Shown: in pieces, positions 7,117 through 15,952 of the stretch
Numbering within the stretch: the first letter of the stretch is position 1
How the letters are laid out: the number at the start of each line of letters is the position of its first letter
Assembly (NCBI RefSeq): GCF_029626035.1
Contig: NZ_JARUBE010000003.1
Span: 1,860,001 to 1,924,000, forward strand
Source: Micromonospora sp. WMMD980
GTDB taxonomy: Bacteria > Actinomycetota > Actinomycetes > Mycobacteriales > Micromonosporaceae
DNA length: 64,000 nt
Direction of reading: 5' to 3'
The notes under the pieces: model-generated
Told to the model about the DNA's origin: nothing
The model's database searches: none
The model's input: only the letters and a program-made list of their open reading frames with translations
Program-made: the position numbers and the translations under genes

Positions 7117-8691
7117 GTGGGCGCACTCGTGCTGATCACGGTGCTCTGCGTCACCGTGCTCGTCGGCACCACCGTCGGGGGCCGGTACAGCGTCGCGCCG
7201 CCGGTGCTGCTCATCTCGATGGGCGCGTTGCTGGGCCTGCTGCCGCCGTTCGAGAACGTGGTGCTCGAACCCGAGGTGGTGCTGGTGCTGTTCCTGCCGG
7301 CGATCCTCTACCGGGAGAGTCTGGTGATCAGCCTCCGCGAGATCCGCGCCAATCTGGCGGTGATCGTGCTGCTGGCCGTCGCGCTGGTGATCATCACGAT
7401 GGTCGCGGTCGCGTACGTCGCGCAGGCCCTCGGTGTGGAGCCGGCCGCCGCCTGGGTGCTCGGCGCGGTCCTGGCACCGACCGACGCCGCCGCGGTCGCC
7501 GGCCTGGCCAAGCGGATGCCGCGCGGCATCCTCACCACGCTGCGCGCGGAGAGCCTGGTCAACGACGGTACGGCGCTGGTGCTGTTCGCGGTCGCGGCCG
7601 GCGTGATCGCGGGCGGCCGGGTGCCCGGCGCGTTCTCGCTGACCGGCCAGTTCGTCGGCAAGTCGCTGGGCGGGGTGGTGGCCGGGCTGCTCGTCGGCGG
7701 TCTGGTGGTGTTGATCCGCAGGCACCTCGACGATCCGATGCGTGAGGGTGGGCTGAGCATCCTGACCCCGTTCGTCGCGTTCCTGCTCGCCGACGCGGCG
7801 CACGCCAGTGGGGTGCTCGCGGTGGTCGTCTCCGGCCTGCTGCTGTCGTACGCGGGTCCGCGGGTGATCCGGGCCCGCTCCCGGCTCACCGCCTACGCGT
7901 TCTGGGACCTGTCCACCTTTATGATCAACGGCAGTCTGTTCGTGTTGCTCGGCATGCAGGTCCCGGGCTCGCTGCGCAGCATCACCAGCCATTCGCCGGC
8001 CGCGTCGTTCGGCATCGCGGTGCTGGTCGCGCTGGTCGTGGTGGCCACCCGGCTGGGCTGGGTGCACCTGTCGGTGTCCGCGTTGCAGAGCGTCGACCGG
8101 CGGCAGTCGCGGCGCTCGGCGCACTTCGACGCGCGGATGCGCACCGCGGCGGGCTGGGCCGGGTTCCGGGGTGCGGTCTCGCTCGCCGCGGCGCTGGCCG
8201 TGCCGGTGACCACGCACGACGGCACGCGGGTGCACGAGCGCGATCTGATCATCTTCGTCACCGTGGTGGTGATCGTGCTGATCATGGTGGTGCAGGGCAC
8301 CACCCTGCCCGCGGTGGTGAGCTGGGCCCGGCTGACCGGCGACCGGGAACGCGAGGACGAGGTGCGCCGGGCGCGGATCCGGGCCACCGAGGCGGCGTTG
8401 GAGGCGCTGCCGTCGGTCGCCGCCGACCTGGGCGTCGCGCCGGACACCGTGGACCGGCTCCGCGCCGGCTACCAGGACCACCTGGACGACGTCCGCAGCC
8501 CGCGCGGCGAGGAGGCGGAGCGGGAGCGGGAACTGGTTCGCCGGGTGCAGTTGGAGATCCTGGACCGCAAGCGTCAGGCGGTCACCCGGCTGCGCAACTC
8601 CAACCAGATCGACGACGCGGTGCTGCGCGAGTTCCAGGCGGCCACCGACATCGAGGAGGTCCGGTTGCTCGGCCCCGAGGTGGAGGACTGA
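7117..8691 (+). CDS. Na+/H+ antiporter, CPA1 (NhaP/NHE) family
   Basis: 524 residues with about 12-13 hydrophobic spans over residues 1-420, then a charged cytosolic tail of ~100 residues rich in Arg and Glu. CPA1 motifs include F-L-P-A-I-L-Y near residue 65, A-P-T-D-A-A-A-V near 126, E-S-L-V-N-D-G-T-A near 148 (the N-D ion-binding motif) and G-F-R-G-A-V-S-L near 350. These proteins exchange cytoplasmic Na+ (or K+) for H+ and help control pH and salt balance. The GTG start has a GGGGG tract about 8 nt upstream. It is a single gene ending against a hairpin shared with the xylanase gene. Confidence 0.9.
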   Translation: MGALVLITVLCVTVLVGTTVGGRYSVAPPVLLISMGALLGLLPPFENVVLEPEVVLVLFLPAILYRESLVISLREIRANLAVIVLLAVALVIITMVAVAYVAQALGVEPAAAWVLGAVLAPTDAAAVAGLAKRMPRGILTTLRAESLVNDGTALVLFAVAAGVIAGGRVPGAFSLTGQFVGKSLGGVVAGLLVGGLVVLIRRHLDDPMREGGLSILTPFVAFLLADAAHASGVLAVVVSGLLLSYAGPRVIRARSRLTAYAFWDLSTFMINGSLFVLLGMQVPGSLRSITSHSPAASFGIAVLVALVVVATRLGWVHLSVSALQSVDRRQSRRSAHFDARMRTAAGWAGFRGAVSLAAALAVPVTTHDGTRVHERDLIIFVTVVVIVLIMVVQGTTLPAVVSWARLTGDREREDEVRRARIRATEAALEALPSVAADLGVAPDTVDRLRAGYQDHLDDVRSPRGEEAERERELVRRVQLEILDRKRQAVTRLRNSNQIDDAVLREFQAATDIEEVRLLGPEVED

Positions 8692-8693
8692 GC

Positions 8694-8730
8694 CGTGGCC
8701 CGGCGCGGCACCTCACCGCGCCGGGCCACG
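8694..8730. terminator. Bidirectional hairpin terminator
   Basis: A perfect 15-bp inverted repeat (CGTGGCCCGGCGCGG at 8694-8708, complement at 8716-8730) with a 7-nt loop, lying between the convergent antiporter and xylanase stops. Confidence 0.85.
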
Positions 8731-8735
8731 GGTGG

Positions 8736-10157
<1,422 letters not shown>

Positions 10158-10293
10158 CTAGCCTGACCAATGGGAAGGTCCACCTCGACCACCGCCCGCC
10201 ACGGTGTCGGCTCGGACGCGGCCGCCCGGAGGCCGCGCGGGTGGGGAGTGGCTCCCCGTCACCGTGGAGTGATCGAAGCGAATCTGTCCGGAG

Positions 10294-10322
10294 AGCCTAC
10301 CGGAAGAATTCCGAAAACTCAA
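10294..10322 (-). promoter_or_regulatory. Xylanase promoter with operator-like spacer
   Basis: Reading leftwards: -35 TTGAGT (10317-10322), 17-nt spacer, -10 TAGGCT (10294-10299), giving a leader of about 140 nt. The spacer contains an inverted repeat CGGAAGAATTCCG (10301-10313; 5-bp arms, 3-nt centre), a position where a bound repressor would exclude RNA polymerase. Confidence 0.6.
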
Positions 10323-10424
10323 CGCTCTCGATGTCTCGATTCCCCCGCCGTCGACGAGGCCCCAGGGCGGGAATGCGCCGGCCGCAGGCGGTGGACGCGC
10401 CAGGGTGGCCCGGGTGCGCCGGCC

Positions 10425-10437
10425 CCGAAAGTTTCGG
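10425..10437. promoter_or_regulatory. CCGAAAGTTTCGG palindrome
   Basis: A perfect 13-bp inverted repeat around a central G. Its CGAAA-N-TTTCG core resembles the inverted repeat described upstream of actinomycete xylanase genes. Here it is about 280 bp from the xylanase start and about 120 bp from the protease start, so it could act on either gene. Confidence 0.5.
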
Positions 10438-10556
10438 CACCCGGCCCCGCCGGGGCGGCGCGCTGTCCACCACCGGACCGCCGCCGGAGCTTGAACCGCG
10501 GGGCGGCGTCGGGCGATGCTGGCAACATATCGATTATTGACGATGGAGGGGTCCTG

Positions 10557-11399
10557 ATGCGCCGACCGTCGCTCGTCTTCCTCGCGCTCGCCGCGCTGCT
10601 CGCCGTCACCCCGGCCGCGGCCCGGGCCGGCGCGGCCCGGCCCGCCACGCCCGCGTCGCTCGCCGAGGTGCGCACCGCCGGTACCGCCTGGGGCCACGAC
10701 CCGGCCACCGGCCGCCTGACCGTCACCGTCGACGAGACCGTACGCGGAGCCGAACTGGCCGCGGTGCGCCGGGCCGCCGACCGGTCCGGGGCGGTGCTGC
10801 GGCACCAGCCCGGCCGGCTGCGCACACTGATCGCCGGCGGCCAGGCGGTCTACACCGGCGGTGGGCGCTGCTCGCTCGGCGCGAACGCGCGCAGCGGCAG
10901 CACCTGGTACTTCGTCACCGCCGGACACTGCACGAACCTCGGTGCCACCTGGTATTCCGACAGCGCGCGCACCAGCGTGCTGGGCTCCCGTACCGGCAGC
11001 AGCTTCCCCGGCAACGACTACGGGGTGGTCCGCTACACCGGCAGGGTCGCCCACCCCAGCGCCGTCTACACGTACCCCGGCCAGGTGACCATCTCCGGGG
11101 CGGGCAGCGCGTACGTCGGGCAGGCGGTCTGCCGCAGCGGCGCCACCACCGGCGTGCGGTGCGGCCTGGTCACCGGCCTGAACCAGACCGTCAACTACGC
11201 CGAGGGCAGCGTCACCGGGCTGATCCGCACCAACATCTGCGCCGAGCCGGGGGACAGCGGCGGCCCACTCTACGTGGCCGCGACCGGCACCGTCCTCGGC
11301 ATCCTCTCCGGCGGCAGCGGCAACTGCGCCAGCGGTGGCACCAGCTACTACCAGCCGATCCTGGAGATCCTCGCCGCCTACGGCCTGAGTATCCCGTGA
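10557..11399 (+). CDS. Secreted S1 family (streptogrisin-like) serine protease
   Basis: 280 residues. A signal peptide (about 1-22, A-R-A-G) and a short propeptide-like segment to about residue 95 precede a chymotrypsin-fold domain. The catalytic triad is visible: His in T-A-G-H-C (near residue 123), Asp in G-N-D-Y-G-V-V (near 153) and Ser in G-D-S-G-G-P (near 234). Paired cysteines flank the active site (G-R-C-S and H-C; C-R-S-G and R-C-G; N-I-C and N-C-A). Streptogrisin-like enzymes digest extracellular protein. The pro region is shorter than in streptogrisins with a full alpha-lytic prodomain. GGAGGGG is about 5 nt before the ATG. Confidence 0.9.
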   Translation: MRRPSLVFLALAALLAVTPAAARAGAARPATPASLAEVRTAGTAWGHDPATGRLTVTVDETVRGAELAAVRRAADRSGAVLRHQPGRLRTLIAGGQAVYTGGGRCSLGANARSGSTWYFVTAGHCTNLGATWYSDSARTSVLGSRTGSSFPGNDYGVVRYTGRVAHPSAVYTYPGQVTISGAGSAYVGQAVCRSGATTGVRCGLVTGLNQTVNYAEGSVTGLIRTNICAEPGDSGGPLYVAATGTVLGILSGGSGNCASGGTSYYQPILEILAAYGLSIP

Positions 11400-11405
11400 C
11401 CGGCG

Positions 11406-11738
11406 TCAGGCGTCGCCGGGCACGGCCAGCTCACCCAGGAGCGACCAGTCGTCCTGCGGCACGGTGGCGTTGACGATCCGCGGCGTCTCCGCGAGGTGCG
11501 GCGGCAGCGTGCGCCGCGCCTCGCGGAAGTGCGCCGACTGCACGTGCGCCGCGCCCGCCTGGTCGTCGCGGAACGCCTCGACCAGCACGTACTCGGTCGG
11601 GTCGTCGAGGCTGCGGGACCAGTCGAACCACAGGCAGCCGGGCTCGGCGCGGGTGGCGGCGGTGAAGTCGGCGGCGATCTCGGGCCAGTGGTCGGCGTCG
11701 GCCGGCCGGACGCGGAACTTGGCGGTGATGAAGATCAT
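11406..11738 (-). CDS. Antibiotic biosynthesis monooxygenase (ABM/YgiN-like) protein
   Basis: A 110-residue dimeric alpha/beta-barrel type protein. A beta strand M-I-F-I-T-A-K-F-R-V opens it, then E-P-G-C-L-W-F-D-W-S-R-S and Y-V-L-V-E-A-F-R-D near residues 34-60, and H-V-Q-S-A-H-F near 66. ABM proteins are cofactor-free quinol monooxygenases or heme-degrading relatives; YgiN-like quinol oxidation is the simplest reading. The start is leaderless, 6 nt after its -10. It is divergent from the DUF1330 gene with only 22 bp between start codons, and it nearly abuts the end of the protease gene. Confidence 0.8.
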   Translation of the reverse strand: MIFITAKFRVRPADADHWPEIAADFTAATRAEPGCLWFDWSRSLDDPTEYVLVEAFRDDQAGAAHVQSAHFREARRTLPPHLAETPRIVNATVPQDDWSLLGELAVPGDA

Positions 11739-11744
11739 GGGTAG

Positions 11745-11754
11745 AGGCTAGCCT
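11745..11754. promoter_or_regulatory. Shared palindromic -10 for two divergent leaderless genes
   Basis: AGGCTAGCCT is a 10-bp palindrome that provides TAGCCT on the plus strand (11749-11754, 6 nt before the GTG at 11761) and TAGCCT on the minus strand (11745-11750, 6 nt before the ATG at 11738). The two -10 hexamers overlap by 2 bp, so polymerase should bind in only one direction at a time. Confidence 0.65.
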
Positions 11755-11760
11755 GGCGCG

Positions 11761-12066
11761 GTGACCGTCTACGCCCTCGCGCAGCTCACCGTCCACGACC
11801 GGGCGCGCTACGACAGGTACGTCGCCGCCTTCCTGCCGGTGCTGGCCCGGCACGGCGGCCGGCTGCTCGCCGCCGACACCGCCCCCCGGGTGGTGTCCGG
11901 CGAGTGGCCGCACGACAAGGTGGTCCTGCTGTCCTTCGACAGCCGGGAGGACTTCGAGCGGTGGTCCACCTCGCCGGAGTACGTGCGGATCGCCCGCGAC
12001 CGGGAGGCGGCCACCGACGGGGTGCTCCTGCTGCTCGACGGGATCGGCCACGCCTGGCCGGCCTGA
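11761..12066 (+). CDS. DUF1330 family protein
   Basis: A 101-residue small alpha/beta-barrel (ferredoxin-like) protein with the DUF1330 pattern: Y-D-R-Y-V near residue 19, H-G-G-R-L-L-A near 31, and F-D-S-R-E-D-F-E-R-W-S-T-S-P-E-Y near 59-75. The fold is related to ABM monooxygenases, so it may be functionally paired with the divergent ABM gene, but no reaction is established for the family. The GTG start sits 6 nt after a TAGCCT -10 and lacks a ribosome binding site, so translation is probably leaderless. Confidence 0.8.
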   Translation: MTVYALAQLTVHDRARYDRYVAAFLPVLARHGGRLLAADTAPRVVSGEWPHDKVVLLSFDSREDFERWSTSPEYVRIARDREAATDGVLLLLDGIGHAWPA

Positions 12067-12123
12067 CGCCCAGAGCCGGTGGCGCACCCAGCCGTGCCGC
12101 ACGCCGATGTGCCAGCGGTGAGC

Positions 12124-12129
12124 TAGGGT
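12124..12129 (+). promoter_or_regulatory. Probable -10 of the ABC-F leader transcript
   Basis: TAGGGT about 29 nt before the leader ORF start. It would give a 5' end near 12136 and put the short ORF and hairpin in the leader. No convincing -35 is seen. Confidence 0.45.
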
Positions 12130-12158
12130 GGAAACGGACCCCGAACATCGGAGTGATC

Positions 12159-12188
12159 ATGGCAGGTGACGACGACATCTCCGGGTGA
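12159..12188 (+). CDS. Nine-codon leader ORF upstream of ABC-F gene
   Basis: ATG plus eight codons, M-A-G-D-D-D-I-S-G, then TGA, with GGAG about 6 nt upstream of the ATG. It is in a different frame from the ABC-F gene and lies 118 nt before it. The stop codon is in the loop of a 6-bp hairpin (TCCGGG 12180-12185 / CCCGGA 12193-12198), so a ribosome on the last codons would melt that stem. Leader peptides that sense ribosome-targeting antibiotics precede many ABC-F resistance genes; that this is one is inference. Confidence 0.45.
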   Translation: MAGDDDISG

Positions 12189-12198
12189 GAGCCCCGGA
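12180..12198 (+). promoter_or_regulatory. Leader hairpin with stop codon in loop
   Basis: A 6-bp stem (TCCGGG / CCCGGA) around a 7-nt loop holding the leader TGA. Further downstream, GGCCGCCGACG and CGTCGCCGCGGCC can form a second, larger stem before the ABC-F start, giving an attenuator-like arrangement. Confidence 0.4.
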
Positions 12199-12306
12199 CG
12201 GCCGCCGACGCGCGCACCCCGCGACGTCGCCGCGGCCCCCTTCGTCGTCCCCCTGCCACCGCCGGGCGCCCCGTCGCGCTCCGGCGCTTCCTTCCCGAGG
12301 TCGATC

Positions 12307-13947
12307 ATGTCCGACGCCTACGTCGTCAGCTCCGCGCTCACCTTCTCCTGGCCGGACGACTCTCCGGTCTTCACCGACCTGTCCTTCTCCGTGCCCGGCG
12401 GCCGGACCGGCCTGGTGGCCCTCAACGGCGCCGGCAAGACCACGCTGCTGCGGCTGATCGCCGGCGAGCTGCGCCCGACCGCCGGCACGGTCACCGTCCA
12501 CGGTGTCCTCGGCTACCTGCCCCAGCACCTGCCGTTCGCCGTCGACCAGACCGTCGCGCAGGTGCTCGGCGTCGACCGGGCCGTCGCCGCGCTGCACGCC
12601 ATCGAGGCCGGCGACGCCCGCGAGGAGCACTTCACCGCCGTCGGCGACGACTGGGACGTGGAGGAGCGCACCCGGGCCGAGTTGGACCGGCTGGGCCTGG
12701 GCGAGCTGGCACTCGACCGTCGCCTCGGCACGCTCAGCGGCGGCCAGGTGATCTCCCTCGGCCTGGCCGCGCAACTGTTGCGCCGCCCGGACGTGCTGCT
12801 GCTCGACGAGCCGACCAACAACCTCGACGAGGCGGCCCGGGAGCGGCTCACCGCGGTGCTGCGTGGGTGGACCGGCTGCCTGCTGGTGGTCAGCCACGAC
12901 CGGGCGCTGCTCGACGAGATGGACCGCATCGCCTCCCTGGAGGACGACGAGATCCGCTGGTACGGCGGCGCCTTCACCGCCTACGAGGAGACGGTGCGCG
13001 CCGAGCGCGAGGTCGCCGAACGGCAGGTCCGCACCGCCGAGCAGGACCTCAAGCGACAGCGACGGGAGCTGCAGCAGGCCCGGGAACGCGCCGCCCGTCG
13101 CGCCTCCACCGCCGCGCGGAACCTGCCCGACGCCGGGCTGGCCCGGATCGTCGCCGGTGGCCTCAAGCGCGACGCCCAGGTCTCGGCCGGTCGGGCCGCC
13201 GAGACGCACGCCGCGCGCGTCGGCGACGCGCAGACCCGGCTGGACCAGGCCAGCCGGGCCGCCCGCCAGGACGACCGGATCGTGATCGACCTGCCCGACA
13301 CCGCCGTGCCGGCCGGCCGGACCGTCTTCCACGGCGAGAGGCTGCGCGCCGGGTACGACGGCCGGTCGGTGTTCGCCGGCGACGGCGTCGACCTGACCGT
13401 CCGGGGGCCGGGACGGATCGCGCTCACCGGTGGCAACGGCGCCGGCAAGTCCACGCTGCTGCGCCTGGTCAGCGGCGACCAGGCGCCGGTCGCCGGCACC
13501 GCCACCCGGGTCGAGGGCCGGGTGGCGTACCTGTCACAACGGCTGGACCTGCTCGACCCGGCGCGTACGGTCGCCGAGAACCTCGCCGCGTTCGCGCCCG
13601 GGCTCGCCGACGCCGAGCGGATGAACCTGCTGGCCCGGTTCCTGTTCCGCGGCGACCGGGCGCACCTGCCGGTGCGGGTGCTCTCCGGCGGTGAACTGCT
13701 GCGGGCCACCCTGGCCTGCGTGCTGAACGCCTCGCCGGCGCCGCAGTTGCTGCTGCTCGACGAGCCCACCAACAACCTCGACCTGGACAGCGTCGCGCAG
13801 TTGGAGAGCGCGCTCGGCGGCTACCGGGGGGCGATGATCGTGGTCAGCCACGACCCGCGGTTCCTGGCCGCGATCGGCGTGGACCGGTGGCTGCGGCTGG
13901 CCGACGGCGCGCTGGCCGAGACCCGCGCGCCGGGGGAGGCTGGCTAG
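12307..13947 (+). CDS. ABC-F family ATPase (ribosome-associated)
   Basis: 546 residues, two ATP-binding cassettes in one chain and no membrane segment, the ABC-F layout. First cassette: Walker A N-G-A-G-K-T-T near residue 41, signature L-S-G-G-Q near 144, Walker B L-L-L-D-E-P-T-N-N-L-D near 164. Second: G-N-G-A-G-K-S-T near 378, L-S-G-G-E near 460, L-L-L-L-D-E-P-T-N-N-L-D near 483. Between them is a basic, helical linker (about 235-320, Q-D-L-K-R-Q-R-R-E-L) that in ABC-F proteins enters the ribosomal E site. Such proteins act as translation factors or protect ribosomes from macrolides, lincosamides or pleuromutilins; which applies is not decidable here. Start chosen at ATG with GAGG about 8 nt upstream. 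Confidence 0.9.
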   Translation: MSDAYVVSSALTFSWPDDSPVFTDLSFSVPGGRTGLVALNGAGKTTLLRLIAGELRPTAGTVTVHGVLGYLPQHLPFAVDQTVAQVLGVDRAVAALHAIEAGDAREEHFTAVGDDWDVEERTRAELDRLGLGELALDRRLGTLSGGQVISLGLAAQLLRRPDVLLLDEPTNNLDEAARERLTAVLRGWTGCLLVVSHDRALLDEMDRIASLEDDEIRWYGGAFTAYEETVRAEREVAERQVRTAEQDLKRQRRELQQARERAARRASTAARNLPDAGLARIVAGGLKRDAQVSAGRAAETHAARVGDAQTRLDQASRAARQDDRIVIDLPDTAVPAGRTVFHGERLRAGYDGRSVFAGDGVDLTVRGPGRIALTGGNGAGKSTLLRLVSGDQAPVAGTATRVEGRVAYLSQRLDLLDPARTVAENLAAFAPGLADAERMNLLARFLFRGDRAHLPVRVLSGGELLRATLACVLNASPAPQLLLLDEPTNNLDLDSVAQLESALGGYRGAMIVVSHDPRFLAAIGVDRWLRLADGALAETRAPGEAG

Positions 13948-13950
13948 TCT
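13945..13950 (+). promoter_or_regulatory. -10 element of thioesterase gene
   Basis: TAGTCT overlaps the ABC-F stop codon and ends 6 nt before the ATG at 13957, implying a separate leaderless transcript. Confidence 0.55.
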
Positions 13951-13956
13951 GCGGGC

Positions 13957-14379
13957 ATGGCAGATCCATTCCGGGTGCGGGTCACCGTGCGCGGCTACGA
14001 GCTGGACACCCAGGGACACCTCAACCAGGCGGTCTACCTTCAATACGCCGAGCACGCCCGCTGGGAGTGCCTGCGCGCCGCCGGGATCGCCCAGGACCGG
14101 TTGCTCGCCGCGGGCGTCGGACCCGTCGCCCTGGAGGTGACCGTGCGCTACCTGCGGGAGCTGCGCGGCGGCGACGAGGTCGACGTCACCTGCGAGTTCC
14201 GCTGGGGCGAGGGCAGGACGTTCGGCATCGTGCAGGACTTCACCCGCCCGGACGGGACCCCGGTCGCCGCGGTGACCGGGGTCGGCGGCCTGCTCGACCT
14301 GGCCGCCCGGCGGCTGGTGCCCGAGCCGGGCGAGCGGTTGCGGGCGCTGGCCGTCGACCCGGCGCCGATGAGCCTGTGA
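13957..14379 (+). CDS. Acyl-CoA thioesterase (4HBT hotdog fold)
   Basis: A 140-residue single hotdog domain: R-G-Y-E-L-D-T-Q-G-H-L-N-Q-A-V-Y near residue 11 (the family D-x-x-G-H-x-N-x-x-x-Y active-site motif), then Y-L-Q-Y-A-E-H-A-R-W. This is the 4-hydroxybenzoyl-CoA thioesterase/YbgC class, which hydrolyses acyl-CoA thioesters in the cytosol. The acyl specificity is not readable. It follows the ABC-F gene by 9 nt but has its own leaderless promoter. Confidence 0.85.
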   Translation: MADPFRVRVTVRGYELDTQGHLNQAVYLQYAEHARWECLRAAGIAQDRLLAAGVGPVALEVTVRYLRELRGGDEVDVTCEFRWGEGRTFGIVQDFTRPDGTPVAAVTGVGGLLDLAARRLVPEPGERLRALAVDPAPMSL

Positions 14380-14433
14380 GCCGTCCCGGGCTCGTCGCGC
14401 CGTCCGGGCCCGGCGGGTCGGGGCGGCGGCGGG

Positions 14434-15261
14434 TCAGGCGGGGCGGCGGCCCCACGCCGAGACCAGCGGCGCGAGCGTGAGGTCGAGGTCGCCGGCGTCG
14501 ACCGCGGCCAGGTGCGCGTCGATCTCGGCGTCACCGGTCAGGCCGGCGGCGAGCAGGTCGGCACGGACCATCCGCACCGTCGCGGCCTCCAGCCGGTCGC
14601 AGGCAAGCCCGCCGACCGGGAACCAGCCGGACGCCGCGACGTCGACCAGGCCGGCCGCCCGCAACGCCCCCGGCAGCGTCCGGCCGAAGCGCATGTCGGC
14701 GCCCCGGCGGGTCATCAGCTCCCGGACGGCGCGCCGCAGCGTGTTGGCCCGCTGCTGCGCCGGGCCGACCTCGTCCAGGCAGGCCAGCGGCTGCAGCTCG
14801 GTGTCGGCGTCCTCCACCAGCAGCCAACCGCCGGGCCGCAGCGCCGCCACCATGGTGGCCAGCGCGCGGGCCCGGTCGGGCACGTGCACGAGCACCAGCC
14901 GCGCGTGCACCAGGTCGAACGTGCCGGGCTGCGGCGGCGGGTCCCGGACGACGGCGTGCTCGCGCACCTCGTACCCGCCGCGCGGGTCCAACCAGGACGG
15001 GTCGATGTCGGTGGCGAGCACGTGACCGGCCGGGCCGACGGCCGCGGCGAGGGCCTCGGGCACGCCGGGGCCGCCGGCGCCGACCTCCCAGCAGCGCCAG
15101 CCCGCCCGTAACCCGAGCCGGTCGACGTGGCTCCGGGTGACACCGTCGAACAGCGCGGCCAGCCAGGTGAACCGCTCGCCCGCCTCCGTCCGCGCGTTGT
15201 CGAGCAGGTAGCGGTGATCCGGCTCGGGCGGGGGATCGACGGCGTCCCGCGATGGGTCCAT
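14434..15261 (-). CDS. SAM-dependent class I methyltransferase
   Basis: 275 residues. A Rossmann-type domain with motif I W-E-V-G-A-G-G-P-G-V near residue 57, motif II L-A-T-D-I-D-P near 82, and F-D-L-V-H-A-R-L-V-L-V-H near 116, followed by a helical C-terminal region that probably forms the substrate lid. It resembles UbiE/small-molecule methyltransferases of actinomycetes; the acceptor is unknown. Start chosen at the ATG at 15261 because GAGGAT sits exactly 6 nt upstream as a leaderless -10. An upstream in-frame start is possible but less supported. Confidence 0.85.
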   Translation of the reverse strand: MDPSRDAVDPPPEPDHRYLLDNARTEAGERFTWLAALFDGVTRSHVDRLGLRAGWRCWEVGAGGPGVPEALAAAVGPAGHVLATDIDPSWLDPRGGYEVREHAVVRDPPPQPGTFDLVHARLVLVHVPDRARALATMVAALRPGGWLLVEDADTELQPLACLDEVGPAQQRANTLRRAVRELMTRRGADMRFGRTLPGALRAAGLVDVAASGWFPVGGLACDRLEAATVRMVRADLLAAGLTGDAEIDAHLAAVDAGDLDLTLAPLVSAWGRRPA

Positions 15262-15267
15262 GGGCCC

Positions 15268-15273
15268 ATCCTC
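15268..15273 (-). promoter_or_regulatory. -10-like hexamer of methyltransferase gene
   Basis: GAGGAT on the minus strand, 6 nt before the ATG at 15261. It keeps the A at position 2 and T at position 6 of the -10 consensus. Confidence 0.45.
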
Positions 15274-15292
15274 ACGCCCCGACGGGGTGTTG

Positions 15293-15952
15293 TCAGCCGC
15301 CGCCACGCAGGTAGGCGAGCACGGCCAGCACCCGACGGTTGGTGTCGTCGTCCGGCGGCAGGTCCAGCTTGGCCAGGATGTTGCCGACGTGCTTGCCGAC
15401 CGCCGCCTCGGTGACGTGCAACCGGGCCGCGATCGCCCCGTTGGAGTGGCCCTCGGCGACCAGGCCCAGCACCTCCCGCTCCCGCCGGGAGAGCGCGTCG
15501 AGCGGGTCGCGTGGGCGGCGCAGCAGGTGCCGCACCACGTCCGGGTCGACGGCCGTGCCGCCGGCCGCCACCCGGCGCAGCGTGTCGGCGAACTCGGCGA
15601 CGTCGGCCACCCGGTCCTTGAGCAGGTAGCCGACCCGCCGGCCGTCGCCGCTGTCCAGCAGCGCCGCCGCGTACCCGCTCTGCACGTGCTGGCTCAGCAC
15701 CACCACGGCCAGGTCCGGGCGCTCCGCGCGCAGCGTCACCGCCGCGCGCAGGCCGTCGTCGCGGTGCTCCGGCGGCATCCGGATGTCGGTCACCACCAGG
15801 TCCGGTCGGTGGGTACGGACCGCGTCCAGCAACTCCGGGGCGGAGCCGACGGCGGCGGCCACCGCGAAGCCGAAGCGGGTCAGCAGGCCCACCAGTCCCT
15901 CGCGGAGGAGGACCTCGTCCTCGGCGAGGACGACCCGGGTCACGGACGGCAC
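15293..15952 (-). CDS. NarL/FixJ family response regulator
   Basis: 219 residues. Receiver domain 1-120 with the phospho-acceptor D56 in V-V-T-D-I-R-M-P, conserved acidic D12/E11 and a Lys in L-L-K-D-R. A LuxR-type helix-turn-helix follows (about 150-205: L-S-R-R-E-R-E-V-L-G-L-V-A-E-G-H-S-N). It overlaps the upstream histidine kinase by 13 nt on the same strand, so the two are translated together and form a cognate pair. Targets are unknown. The start codon lies inside the kinase gene. Confidence 0.9.
   Translation of the reverse strand: MPSVTRVVLAEDEVLLREGLVGLLTRFGFAVAAAVGSAPELLDAVRTHRPDLVVTDIRMPPEHRDDGLRAAVTLRAERPDLAVVVLSQHVQSGYAAALLDSGDGRRVGYLLKDRVADVAEFADTLRRVAAGGTAVDPDVVRHLLRRPRDPLDALSRREREVLGLVAEGHSNGAIAARLHVTEAAVGKHVGNILAKLDLPPDDDTNRRVLAVLAYLRGGG

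Noticed and set aside
10557..11399. Protease start further upstream (10170 frame)
   Set aside because: The upstream extension has no signal peptide and crosses the palindrome region; GGAGGGG before 10557 and the signal sequence fix the start.
12159..12306. Leader ORF as an N-terminal extension of the ABC-F protein
   Set aside because: It is in a different frame and ends in TGA before the ABC-F start; the cassette begins normally at 12307.
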